Below the pieces are notes generated by a model that saw only the letters and a program-made list of their open reading frames with translations, was not told where the DNA came from and did not search any database. The translations under genes and the position numbers were made by a program. A stretch of 34,849 nt of DNA from JAKJGV01 sp964617565 (GTDB lineage Bacteria > Verrucomicrobiota > Kiritimatiellia > CAIQIC01 > JAGNIJ01), in NCBI GenBank assembly GCA_964617565.1, contig CAZTYH010000027.1:1-34849 (forward strand), given 5' to 3'. Of this stretch, positions 24,488 to 31,202 are shown one piece after another (the first letter of the stretch is position 1; the number at the start of each line of letters is the position of its first letter).

Positions 24488-26503
24488 TTATTTCTCCGGC
24501 AACTCGACCACCTCAACGGGACACTCGGGGATCGAGCGAAGGAATAGCTTGCCATACCATTTGCTGATGATCCGGTTGTCGAGCACCACGACCATGCCCT
24601 CGTCGGTTGCCGTTCTGATAAGCCGCCCTACGCCTTGCCTGAACTTCAGGATGGCTTCCGGCAGCGAGTAATCCCGAAACGGATCTCCGCCCCGCTCACG
24701 TATCCGGTCCATGCGCGCCTGCGTGAGCGGCTGATCCGGCACCGCAAACGGCAGCCGGGTGATGATCACGTTGCTCAACGCCGAACCCCGCACGTCCACG
24801 CCCATCCAGAAGCTGTCCAATCCAAAAAGGACATAGCCTCCGCCTTCGCGGAAACGTTCGAGCATCTTGTGCTTCGGCAGGCCCTCCCCTTGAACCAGCA
24901 ATTCCAAGTCAAAATCGTTGAACTCTTCCGCCACCAGCCCTCCAACCGTCCTCATGAGATGCGCGCTGGTGAAAAGCACAAACGCGTTGCCCCTGCTCTT
25001 TTGCGTAAAATGCAGGATGGCTTTCGCGGCCGCCGGCGCGTAATTCGCCGAGTCCGTTGGATCCGGCAATCCCCTGGGAATGTAAATGCGCATCTGGCGT
25101 TCATAGTTAAATGGCGATCCGAGCCTTGAGGTTTCGCATTCATCCGCACCGACGCGATGAATGAAGTAGTCGAGCGAATCACCGACCGCGAGCGTCGCGC
25201 TGGTCATGATCACGCTGTCTATCTCCGCGAAGAGCGTCTTCTCAAGAATGGGCGCCACCTCGATGGGGGCCGAATAGAATACGGTTTGCTGGCGCCGACG
25301 TCCTTCGCGCTCGATCCAATACACCTGATCATGAAGCGATTGGCTGAGAAACGCTTCCAGTTCGTCCTTCAACCCCGCCCCGGTATTGCGCGCAGACTTC
25401 AACTCCGCGCGCACGTCCTCGTCTTTCGTGTTCTCCGTAATGCGACGCAGATCTGTCGTGAGCTGTGCGATCAGTTCCGCAACACGCGTCTCGACCTGCA
25501 ACGGCTCAACCACCACCTTCTGACTACGATCCTCCGAAAGATCCGCCCAACGCCGCACCGAAGCATAGAGCTTCTCGACCTCCGACCAGAGTTCGGTCAC
25601 GACATGGGCCGCCTGCCCCTCCCGCACGACCGCGAGCAGCCCCTTGCCGGTATCCGGCGTAAAGAGCCTGCGAAGCCAATGTTCGAATGCATAGTGAGAA
25701 AGACGGAGGCCCATATGTTCGGACGCCACGCCCTCGATCATGTGAGCTTCATCGAGTACAGCGAGGCGGTACGGAGGAAGAAAAGCGGCGCCTTTTGTGC
25801 GAAGTGCGAGCTCGGAAAAAAGCAGGTGATGATTCACCACCAGCAAGTGCGCCGTGCGCACATCCGCGCGAGCCTTCATGAGAAAACAGCGCCCGTATTC
25901 CGGACACTTTCGCCCGAGACAGTTTCCTTGCTCCGCGCACACGCTGCTCCAGACTTCCGGCGAGGGCTGGTGGTCCATGGACTGCAGGCTGCCGTCCGCC
26001 GTATGATCGGCCCATGCCCGAATCTGCTCGAGTTCATCGCGCACCTTGTCGCGGAACAACTCGGGCCCGAGCCGCCGGGCGCGCGCGAGGCGACGCAGGC
26101 AAAGGTAGTTCGACCGACCTTTCACCAGGACCGCCCGGAAGGGAAACCCGATGTGCTGCTGGAGAAAAGGGATATCCTTCCTGATCAATTGCTCCTGCAA
26201 GGCGATGGTATAGGTGGACGCAACGACCTGAATTTGTTTCTGCACCGCAGCAATAATAAGAGGAACGAGGTAAGCGAAACTCTTTCCAACGCCGGTGCCC
26301 GCCTCGACCGCCAGGTGGGTCGGGGCTTCGATCGCCTGTGCCACGGCTTTTGCCATATCCGCCTGCTGCGGCCGCGGCTCATACGGAAACGGCTCATTCG
26401 CACAGGCAGTTTGGAGAATACCACCCGGACGGAAGAAACGGTCCGTTAAATCCACCAGGTCCGACCCGGTGTTTGCGTCGTTCAATGTTCTGGGGGCAAT
26501 CAC
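24488..26503 (-). CDS. DinG/YoaA-family ATP-dependent DNA helicase with Fe-S cluster
   Basis: Superfamily 2, XPD-like 5'-3' helicase that unwinds DNA and RNA:DNA structures during repair. Of 671 residues, Walker A is EAGTGVGKS (68-76, Lys74) and the Walker B box is DEAH (251-254). The four iron-sulfur cysteines are Cys135 and the group Cys195-x4-Cys200-x5-Cys206, the same spacing as in E. coli DinG; Cys189 is extra. Later motifs are FTSAHLMRTVGG, LFGLDSFWMGVDVRG and the motif VI region RQGVGRLIRT. The start is a GTG with no clear Shine-Dalgarno, chosen because no ATG stands before the conserved YEPRPQQADMAKAV. DinG and YoaA cannot be separated from sequence alone. Confidence 0.92.
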   Translation of the reverse strand: MIAPRTLNDANTGSDLVDLTDRFFRPGGILQTACANEPFPYEPRPQQADMAKAVAQAIEAPTHLAVEAGTGVGKSFAYLVPLIIAAVQKQIQVVASTYTIALQEQLIRKDIPFLQQHIGFPFRAVLVKGRSNYLCLRRLARARRLGPELFRDKVRDELEQIRAWADHTADGSLQSMDHQPSPEVWSSVCAEQGNCLGRKCPEYGRCFLMKARADVRTAHLLVVNHHLLFSELALRTKGAAFLPPYRLAVLDEAHMIEGVASEHMGLRLSHYAFEHWLRRLFTPDTGKGLLAVVREGQAAHVVTELWSEVEKLYASVRRWADLSEDRSQKVVVEPLQVETRVAELIAQLTTDLRRITENTKDEDVRAELKSARNTGAGLKDELEAFLSQSLHDQVYWIEREGRRRQQTVFYSAPIEVAPILEKTLFAEIDSVIMTSATLAVGDSLDYFIHRVGADECETSRLGSPFNYERQMRIYIPRGLPDPTDSANYAPAAAKAILHFTQKSRGNAFVLFTSAHLMRTVGGLVAEEFNDFDLELLVQGEGLPKHKMLERFREGGGYVLFGLDSFWMGVDVRGSALSNVIITRLPFAVPDQPLTQARMDRIRERGGDPFRDYSLPEAILKFRQGVGRLIRTATDEGMVVVLDNRIISKWYGKLFLRSIPECPVEVVELPEK

Positions 26504-26562
26504 GCGAGATGTGTATCACGCAAGAGCCGAAATAACAATCGGTGAAGAAAACAAATACGGGG

Positions 26563-28215
26563 CTATTCAACCACACGCTTGTAAAGCCTGTATACTTCCC
26601 GTCGGTTTTCCGTGTGTCGCCCTTCCCATACCAAATCCCAGGAATCGCCCAGTTCCGACGCGTCTTTCTCTTCCTTATATTCCATGAGCAGCCACGAAGC
26701 TGTCGCGTTGGTGGGAGAGCCCGCGTCTGTAGTTTGAACTCCTGCGTAGTAGTGGAACAAGGCCCTCAACGGTTCTCCTATGCGAACCCGCTCAATCGGC
26801 ATTCCGGCTTCTGGAAGGTGCGGTTTCAGGTCCATCAACATATATCGGTAATTGCGCCAGGCATCTGTCCACGGCATCCACAAAGTATTAAGAAGCCCCC
26901 AGCAGAGGGTCAGACCTGCCGCCCAGTGAAGCAGGACATTCCGGCCGATACGCTGGTCGAAGAGTCTTTGCACAGCGAACCACAAAAGCGACACGAGAAT
27001 TCCTCCCGTCAACGCCACGGCCATCACGCCGGGAACGTATTCCGGCGCAGGATCATAGAATCGTTGTGCAAGCATCGCCGGCCAACCGGTGACCATCACA
27101 AACCATCCCAACCAGATGGCAAATCCCGCAAGACCGAAGAAACCTGAAAAGAACCGGTTGAGTCCTTTTGCCCATTTCTCCGATATGTGTGCACCTGCAA
27201 GAACTGCGGATATGGAAAGCGGCGCCAGCATGGGCAATCCGTAGAGGTCTCGCATATTTGACGCCGTGCCCAGAACAAGAAGACAAACGCCGAAACACAA
27301 TAGCGGAATCCCCCACCCCACAAACCCGCGAAGTTCGCGACGGTCCTTCCATAGTCCCCACGCGGCAAAATAGGAGGTGGGCGGAGCGCCCAGCAGAAAA
27401 ATGAATTCGAGGTAGTTAAATTGGAACCACGTTTTCCTGGGATCATAGTGGGTCCCGAAAAAGCGTCCAAAATTGTTGTCCCAGAACCACTGCATGAACA
27501 ATTCAGGAGAGCGCAGATACAGAGCGACCGGCCAGATCAGCAACCAGGGAAGCGCCGCACATGCAACAACCAGCATATAGGCCCATATCTGCTTCCCACG
27601 CCATGATCGAAATAACCCGGGAAGCAGCAATGTTGTAACCGCCATAATACCGGGCCCGATAAGGCCTTTTGTCATGAGCCCCATGCCGATCGCGGTGCCG
27701 CCGGCCACACCGGCCCATAGGGGTTTGGCCGGGAAGAGCGACCATGAATAGAGCATAAGGCAAAACGCCGACAGCAAAGCATTGTCGGTAATAGTGAGGT
27801 GTGCGTACTTCGCCAGCAGAGGAGAAGAGATCAGGGCCAGGGGCGCAAACCATGCACGCGCTGATCCGAACCATCTTCTCGCCGCAAGGAAAAGAAAAAG
27901 AGCCGATAGAGCCGTGAAAAAGCCCGCGGAAAGACGCACAGCGTCAGGCAGAGTTAAGGGCGGAGAAAACAGCTTTCCGAAAAGAACGGCGGTGTAGAAG
28001 AAAAACGGTGGTTTTTCCATGAATGGCTCGCCCGCCAGCGTGGGCACAACCCAATCGCCCGTCTCGATGATGTGAACAAGCATGCCGAATGTGTACGCTT
28101 CGTCTTGCCGCCATGGCTCATGTCCGAAAAGCCCGGCAAGGATCCAGCATGCGACAAGCAGAACAATCAGATACTTTTGCCCCCGACCCAACGAACCGTG
28201 ATTCAACGATTCCAT
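26563..28215 (-). CDS. GT39/ArnT-like membrane glycosyltransferase
   Basis: Polytopic GT-C fold transferase that uses a polyprenyl-phosphate sugar at the periplasmic face. It has 550 residues. The catalytic first loop EPWRQDEAYTFGMLVHIIETGDW, followed by GEPFMEKPPFFFYTAV, is the PMT/ArnT signature with the catalytic Asp in RQDEAY. About ten hydrophobic segments follow (for example KYLIVLLVACWILAGLFG and CFGVCLLVLGTASN). A C-terminal soluble tail of about 100 residues carries EPLRALFHYYAGVQT. It lies 59 bases before the dinG-like gene and may be read with it. The substrate could be lipid A (ArnT-type sugar transfer) or protein; sequence alone does not decide. Confidence 0.87.
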   Translation of the reverse strand: MESLNHGSLGRGQKYLIVLLVACWILAGLFGHEPWRQDEAYTFGMLVHIIETGDWVVPTLAGEPFMEKPPFFFYTAVLFGKLFSPPLTLPDAVRLSAGFFTALSALFLFLAARRWFGSARAWFAPLALISSPLLAKYAHLTITDNALLSAFCLMLYSWSLFPAKPLWAGVAGGTAIGMGLMTKGLIGPGIMAVTTLLLPGLFRSWRGKQIWAYMLVVACAALPWLLIWPVALYLRSPELFMQWFWDNNFGRFFGTHYDPRKTWFQFNYLEFIFLLGAPPTSYFAAWGLWKDRRELRGFVGWGIPLLCFGVCLLVLGTASNMRDLYGLPMLAPLSISAVLAGAHISEKWAKGLNRFFSGFFGLAGFAIWLGWFVMVTGWPAMLAQRFYDPAPEYVPGVMAVALTGGILVSLLWFAVQRLFDQRIGRNVLLHWAAGLTLCWGLLNTLWMPWTDAWRNYRYMLMDLKPHLPEAGMPIERVRIGEPLRALFHYYAGVQTTDAGSPTNATASWLLMEYKEEKDASELGDSWDLVWEGRHTENRREVYRLYKRVVE

Positions 28216-28276
28216 GCAAGAATCTCACAATTCTGGAATTATGACCTGCTCACGCCCTATTCGTCAGACAAAAAAA

Positions 28277-28351
28277 TGGAGCGAGCGAAGGGATTTGAAC
28301 CCTCGACCCTCACCTTGGCAAGGTGACGCTCTACCACTGAGCTACGCTCGC
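28277..28351 (-). tRNA. tRNA-Gly (anticodon GCC)
   Basis: A complete cloverleaf on the minus strand: 7-bp acceptor (28345-28351 with 28281-28287), D arm GCTC/GAGC, anticodon stem TCACC/GGTGA around TTGCCAA (anticodon GCC), T arm with TTCAAAT, discriminator U and an encoded CCA (28277-28279). Seven T follow directly on the minus strand (28270-28276) and probably end transcription. It lies about 60 bases upstream of the glycosyltransferase. Confidence 0.97.
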
Positions 28352-28363
28352 TTTAACGTCGGG

Positions 28364-28393
28364 ATATAATGCACGCATTTCCCGGCACTTCAA
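28364..28393 (-). promoter_or_regulatory. Candidate promoter of tRNA-Gly
   Basis: On the minus strand TTGAAG (28388-28393) and TTATAT (28364-28369) are 18 bases apart. The start point would fall about 5-7 bases before the tRNA 5' end. Confidence 0.5.
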
Positions 28394-28406
28394 GCAAGAA
28401 GATGGC

Positions 28407-28438
28407 AAAAAAAGCCCGGCGGTTGAAGATCGCCGGAC
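28407..28438 (-). terminator. Minus-strand hairpin with T7 tract upstream of the thioredoxin-like gene
   Basis: Arms CCGGCG (28416-28421) and CGCCGG (28431-28436) form a stem, extendable by two pairs including a G-T, with a nine-base loop. Read on the minus strand, seven T (28407-28413) follow. This is an intrinsic terminator facing antisense to the thioredoxin-like gene, just before the tRNA-Gly promoter. It may shield the tRNA from antisense read-through. Confidence 0.6.
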
Positions 28439-28475
28439 AAGATGTATTCTATTAAATAAGCATGAGGAGTTAAGC

Positions 28476-28855
28476 ATGGTTTTGATCACTCAAAGTGGAC
28501 CAGAAACATTGCCGATAGGAAGCCCGGCACCGGACTTCCATGATCTACCAGGGACCGATGGAGAAGCCTACTCGCTCGATTCGTTCAGCGAAGCGCAACT
28601 CGTGGTGATTTCGTTCACCTGCAATCATTGTCCATATGCCCAGGCTTACGAGGATCGTTTCATAAGGCTCGCGCGGGAATTCCAACCCAAGGGGGTGGCA
28701 TTCATTGCGATCAACCCTAATGACGTGGTGAATTATCCGGATGATGGAATAGAGCCTATGAAAAAACGTGCGGCGGAGAAGCATTTCCCCTTCCCTTATG
28801 TTCGCGACGACTCGCAGGAAATTGCACGGGCTTACGGCGCGGTCTGCACACCCCA
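28476..28855 (+). CDS. Thioredoxin-like (AhpC/TSA-type) redox protein, 3' end lost in an assembly gap
   Basis: The first 126 residues of a thioredoxin-fold protein of the group annotated as thioredoxin family or peroxiredoxin-like, usually about 180-200 residues. GSPAPDFHDLPGTDGEAYSLDSF is the typical redoxin start, and the active site is VISFTCNHCPYAQAY with Cys49 and Cys52 as CNHC. PKGVAFIAINPND, YVRDDSQEIARAYGAVCTP and the cis-Pro region follow. AGGAG lies seven bases before the ATG. A possible promoter is TTGAAG with TATTCT spaced 16 bases, just upstream. No signal peptide is seen, so the protein is probably cytoplasmic. The missing C-terminus (about 60-70 residues) lies in or beyond the gap. 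Confidence 0.85.
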
Positions 28856-28955
28856 NNNNNNNNNNNNNNNNNNNNNNNNNNNNNNNNNNNNNNNNNNNNN
28901 NNNNNNNNNNNNNNNNNNNNNNNNNNNNNNNNNNNNNNNNNNNNNNNNNNNNNNN
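28856..28955. other. Assembly gap (100 N) between convergent truncated genes
   Basis: Exactly 100 N. The left flank is the unfinished thioredoxin-like gene (plus) and the right flank is the unfinished membrane protein gene (minus). Both lack their 3' ends, so at least about 200 bases are missing. The flanks share no overlap, so a misjoin cannot be excluded. Confidence 0.97.
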
Positions 28956-30265
28956 ACCGGCTCGAAATCCACCTGGTCCACCGTGATGGAAGTCACCATG
29001 AATTTAAACGGTTTATTCTTGATGGAAACGGTGATGGTCTCATTCACATGGAGAAGCCGATCGTTCACCAACGCCACGTAGGCGTCGCCACTCCGCATAA
29101 TACCGCTGGTCTTTAGGAGCGTTTTTGCCTCATTCCACTGCGCAATTTGCTCGGGCGTCAAGGCAGGCTTTTCAGGCTCTGCCTCCTTTTTCTCCTCCGC
29201 TTCCCGGGGTTTCCTGGCGCTTTTTTTAGCGAGAGCTGTCGGCCCTTCATCAACACTGAATGTATCTCTTACCGCGCTGACAATGGCTTCGTAGAGTGTC
29301 GCACCATCAGGAGCGGAACAGATAAGGGCAATTGAAAGCGTTGTCTTCTCGCCGCCGAACACGAAACTGTGTGTCAATACACCCGTCTTGCTCTCGCGTC
29401 CGACAAGGCCCATCTCATATCCGGTTGCGCCTTCCACCGTCAGCAGGTTGGTTACCGCAAGATCAAATTCTGCAAAGGCTGGAACGATTCGCTTATGAAT
29501 CTGGTCGGCTTTTACCGCGAGTTCGCCAACCGGATCCCATTCGCGGCTTACCTCCATCGCCTTGATCGTCATGCGAACACCGCTGTCATAAGAGAAAGTA
29601 ATGCGTGCGGTCTGGCCTTTCGATCCATCATCCAGCTCAAAACCGCCGGGCAGCATGATGGCGAAGAAACCAAGGGGGTCTTTGAACTCGACCAGTTCCT
29701 GCACCTTCACGTCTGCCGAAGGCGCCGCCGTTCCGACAAGCCCGAACGGCGGCGGGCCATCCGTCTCCTGTGTGCTGACCTTGGGCTGCGCGGCACCAGA
29801 CTGAGAGTATACAAGCCAGCGTGTCGGGTCCTGCCTCAACGCGATCTCAAAGCCGTTTGGGATGGTCCGAACGAAAAGGTTGGTTCCATCAATTTCTTCT
29901 TTAAGAACCTGCGCAAGCGGTGCCGTAATTCCTTTCGGCTCGGTCTCATAGCCGTCCCAGAGCTCTTGAATGCTATGGCAAAACCGGCCCGTGCGTTCTT
30001 TATAAATATTCTGCAACTTGCTGACGCCCTCCATGATACTGCGAGGGCCAATGCGATCCACGACTGTCTGTTTTTCATCAACCGGTTTTGCCGGTTGGGT
30101 TTTCGGCATTAACAGAAAAAACCCAACCCCTCCAAGAATCAGGAGAACGATGAGAATGCCGCCGATGAGCATCACGAGACGTTTGACATTCAGCGAGCCC
30201 GAATTTGCGGCAGACTGTTCTTCGACTGGCTCTTCGACATTTGGTTCTGGTGTTTCTTCAGCCAT
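28956..30265 (-). CDS. Unknown single-pass membrane protein, C-terminus lost in an assembly gap
   Basis: About 436 residues are visible; I do not recognise the family. The N-terminus is acidic (MAEETPEPNVEEPVEEQ), then one transmembrane helix at about 28-53 (VMLIGGILIVLLILGGVGFF), so most of the protein is probably periplasmic. A central region contains the repeated-looking LVEFKDPLGFFAIMLPGGFEL. A charged linker (KKSARKPREAEEKKEAEPEK) precedes a C-terminal module, LKTSGIMRSGDAYVALVNDR then VNETITVSIKNKPFKFMV. That layout is reminiscent of small beta domains in pilus or secretion proteins such as PilP and GspC; this is only a suggestion. ATG 30265 is preferred over a TTG 39 bases upstream because of the natural acidic start; no clear Shine-Dalgarno. 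Confidence 0.75.
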
Positions 30266-30326
30266 GACAATTGCGATACTAACGCCATTTCCCCTCACGC
30301 GCAAGATGCGCGAGCAAAGAACGACA

Positions 30327-30411
30327 TGGTGGGCGAGCCGGGAGTTGAACCCGGACCCCTTGCGGGACAGGATCCTAAGTCCTGCGCGTCTGCCAATTCC
30401 GCCACTCGCCC
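30327..30411 (-). tRNA. tRNA-Leu (anticodon UAG)
   Basis: An 85-base class II tRNA on the minus strand: acceptor GGGCGAG/CTCGCCC (30405-30411 with 30331-30337), anticodon loop CTTAGGA (anticodon TAG, reading CUA) and a long variable arm as expected for leucine. The T arm is GGTTCAACTCC, the discriminator is A, and CCA is encoded (30327-30329). Confidence 0.97.
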
Positions 30412-30426
30412 GGAAAAGTTAGCTCA

Positions 30427-30455
30427 ATAATATCCCACGCGCGCCGACATTCCAA
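30427..30455 (-). promoter_or_regulatory. Candidate promoter of tRNA-Leu
   Basis: On the minus strand TTGGAA (30450-30455) and TATTAT (30427-30432) are 17 bases apart. Transcription would start about ten bases before the mature tRNA 5' end. Confidence 0.6.
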
Positions 30456-30479
30456 CACTTCCGGCATCAAGAAATCAAT

Positions 30480-30537
30480 AGCCCCGGTTCCATTCGGATA
30501 CCGGGGCTTTAAACTGGTAGAGGCTGTGGGGCTCGAA
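30480..30537 (-). repeat. Repeat copy 1: tRNA-Lys 3' end plus hairpin
   Basis: 58 bases identical to 31016-31073. Bases 30515-30537 equal the tRNA-Lys 3' part (T-loop TTCGAGC through ACCA) without the rest of the tRNA. Bases 30480-30508 form the hairpin AGCCCCGGT/ACCGGGGCT with an 11-base loop that can itself pair TCC with GGA. The sequence beyond the repeat differs on both sides. Confidence 0.92.
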
Positions 30538-30595
30538 TGCGCCTGCGGCGCACAAGCCCCCGACAGGGGGCGCCGCTTTACCCGCCGGAGGCGGG
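30538..30595. repeat. Three consecutive GC-rich hairpins downstream of the GIY-YIG gene
   Basis: Three perfect 6-bp palindromic hairpins in a row: TGCGCC-TGC-GGCGCA (30538-30552), GCCCCC-GACA-GGGGGC (30556-30571) and CCCGCC-GGA-GGCGGG (30581-30595). They fill the space between the nuclease stop codon and repeat copy 1. None is followed by a T run, so they look like a structured RNA or DNA end rather than simple terminators. Confidence 0.8.
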
Positions 30596-30604
30596 CCATG
30601 ACCC

Positions 30605-30844
30605 TCATAAAAGTTTATTCAAATATTCCCGGCCAACACCAGACTTCAGAAACTTTTCGCGATCTCTTGCCGATGGATAATCCATATATGTTTCTGTCAG
30701 AAGCACCTCGAAATTTGAACCTACAGCCCTCCGGCCTGCCGTATGCCTTGTTCGGTGCTCTCGTAATCTTCGGGGAAGGTCGTTCGTAATACCCACATAT
30801 CTCTTTGCCGTTTCATTTCCGCGTATAACATAGACTGTGATCAT
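30605..30844 (-). CDS. Small stand-alone GIY-YIG nuclease domain protein
   Basis: A 79-residue protein consisting only of a GIY-YIG/URI nuclease domain (COG2827-like). Motifs in order: VYVIRG (Tyr5, the GIY strand), RYVGITNDLPRRLREH (YVG at 16-18 as the YIG element, catalytic Arg25 or 26, His30) and DREKFLKSGVGREYL with the metal-binding Glu63. All expected catalytic residues appear to be present. It lacks the HhH and UvrC parts, so it is not UvrC. The ATG is 16 bases after the repeat hairpin of copy 2, with a weak GAGAA ribosome site and no room for its own obvious promoter, so it may be read through from tRNA-Lys. It lies between direct repeats of the tRNA 3' end. Confidence 0.88.
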   Translation of the reverse strand: MITVYVIRGNETAKRYVGITNDLPRRLREHRTRHTAGRRAVGSNFEVLLTETYMDYPSARDREKFLKSGVGREYLNKLL

Positions 30845-30860
30845 GAATTCTCATAATCAA

Positions 30861-30915
30861 AGCCCCGGTTCCATTCGGATACCGGGGCTTTAAACTGGTA
30901 GAGGCTGTGGGGCTC
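30861..30915 (-). repeat. Repeat copy 2: tRNA-Lys 3' end plus hairpin, cut at the gap
   Basis: The first 55 bases of the 58-base repeat, ending abruptly at the N gap. It is identical to 31016-31070 on the other side of the gap, so copies 2 and 3 may be one and the same locus split by the assembler. Confidence 0.92.
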
Positions 30916-31015
30916 NNNNNNNNNNNNNNNNNNNNNNNNNNNNNNNNNNNNNNNNNNNNNNNNNNNNNNNNNNNNNNNNNNNNNNNNNNNNNNNNNNNNN
31001 NNNNNNNNNNNNNNN
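30916..31015. other. Assembly gap (100 N) flanked by identical 55-base ends
   Basis: Exactly 100 N. The 55 bases before it (30861-30915) and the 55 bases after it (31016-31070) are identical. This is what two contigs sharing a k-mer overlap look like, so the true gap may be zero or negative, or may contain additional tandem units of the repeat. Confidence 0.95.
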
Positions 31016-31073
31016 AGCCCCGGTTCCATTCGGATACCGGGGCTTTAAACTGGTAGAGGCTGTGGGGCTCGAA
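31016..31073 (-). repeat. Repeat copy 3: 3' end and downstream hairpin of the intact tRNA-Lys gene
   Basis: This copy is part of the complete tRNA-Lys gene: 31051-31073 is the tRNA 3' portion, and 31016-31044 is the hairpin that follows CCA after a short GTTTAA spacer. It is the presumed original from which copy 1 derives. Confidence 0.92.
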
Positions 31074-31126
31074 CCCACGACCCGCAGATTAAGAGTCTGC
31101 TGCTCTGCCAACTGAGCTAAGCCTCC
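31051..31126 (-). tRNA. tRNA-Lys (anticodon CUU)
   Basis: A 76-base cloverleaf on the minus strand: acceptor GGAGGCT/AGCCTCT (31120-31126 with 31055-31061, first pair G-U), D arm GCTC/GAGC, anticodon stem GCAGA/TCTGC around CTCTTAA (anticodon CTT). The T arm is GTGGG/CCCAC with TTCGAGC, the discriminator is A, and CCA is encoded (31051-31053). The stretch from its T-loop onward is the segment duplicated further downstream. Confidence 0.97.
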
Positions 31127-31133
31127 GGAGCCG

Positions 31134-31162
31134 TATATACCGATGCGTAACCGGAATTTCAA
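31134..31162 (-). promoter_or_regulatory. Promoter of tRNA-Lys
   Basis: On the minus strand TTGAAA (31157-31162) and TATATA (31134-31139) are exactly 17 bases apart. The start point would fall almost at the mature tRNA 5' end at 31126. Confidence 0.65.
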
Positions 31163-31202
31163 CCCCGGAGATGAAGAAAATGGTGAGAAGCTTTCTACGC
31201 GA

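Larger units (their letters stand above)
30480..31073 (-). mobile_element. Candidate tRNA-Lys 3'-end element: direct repeats around a GIY-YIG gene
   Basis: Direct copies of a 58-base segment (3' end of tRNA-Lys from the T-loop to CCA, then a strong hairpin) flank a unit with one GIY-YIG gene and three hairpins. The repeat period from the first to the second copy is 381 bases. The layout, in minus orientation, is intact tRNA-Lys with its 3' end and hairpin, then the nuclease gene, then a second bare 3' end with hairpin. That is how an element integrated into a tRNA 3' end looks, but on a tiny scale and without an integrase. The boundary on the tRNA side is blurred by an N gap. Calling it mobile is inference. 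Confidence 0.4.

Noticed and set aside
25157..26449. A 430-residue open frame on the plus strand
   Set aside because: Antisense to the DinG-like helicase with all its motifs in place.
28832..28855. Apparent C-terminal tail WGVQTAP of the membrane protein beyond the gap
   Set aside because: These bases are antisense to the thioredoxin-like gene (GAVCTP). The frame only continues because N codons were read through.
28956..29081. Apparent continuation of the thioredoxin-like protein after the gap
   Set aside because: The bases after the gap are antisense to the membrane protein gene and show no thioredoxin features.
30375..30608. A 77-residue open frame ending in GEWRNWQTRRT
   Set aside because: It is a conceptual translation of the repeat, hairpins and the tRNA-Leu gene (the GEWRNWQTRRT end is the tRNA 5' region). 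It has no independent coding evidence.
30480..31073. CRISPR-like array because of the regular repeats
   Set aside because: Only two or three copies of a 58-base repeat with a 323-base coding spacer, derived from a tRNA end; no cas genes.
30890..31162. A 90-residue open frame containing GLAQLAEQQTLNLRVVGSS
   Set aside because: This is the translation of tRNA-Lys plus an N gap, a familiar false ORF pattern over tRNA genes.
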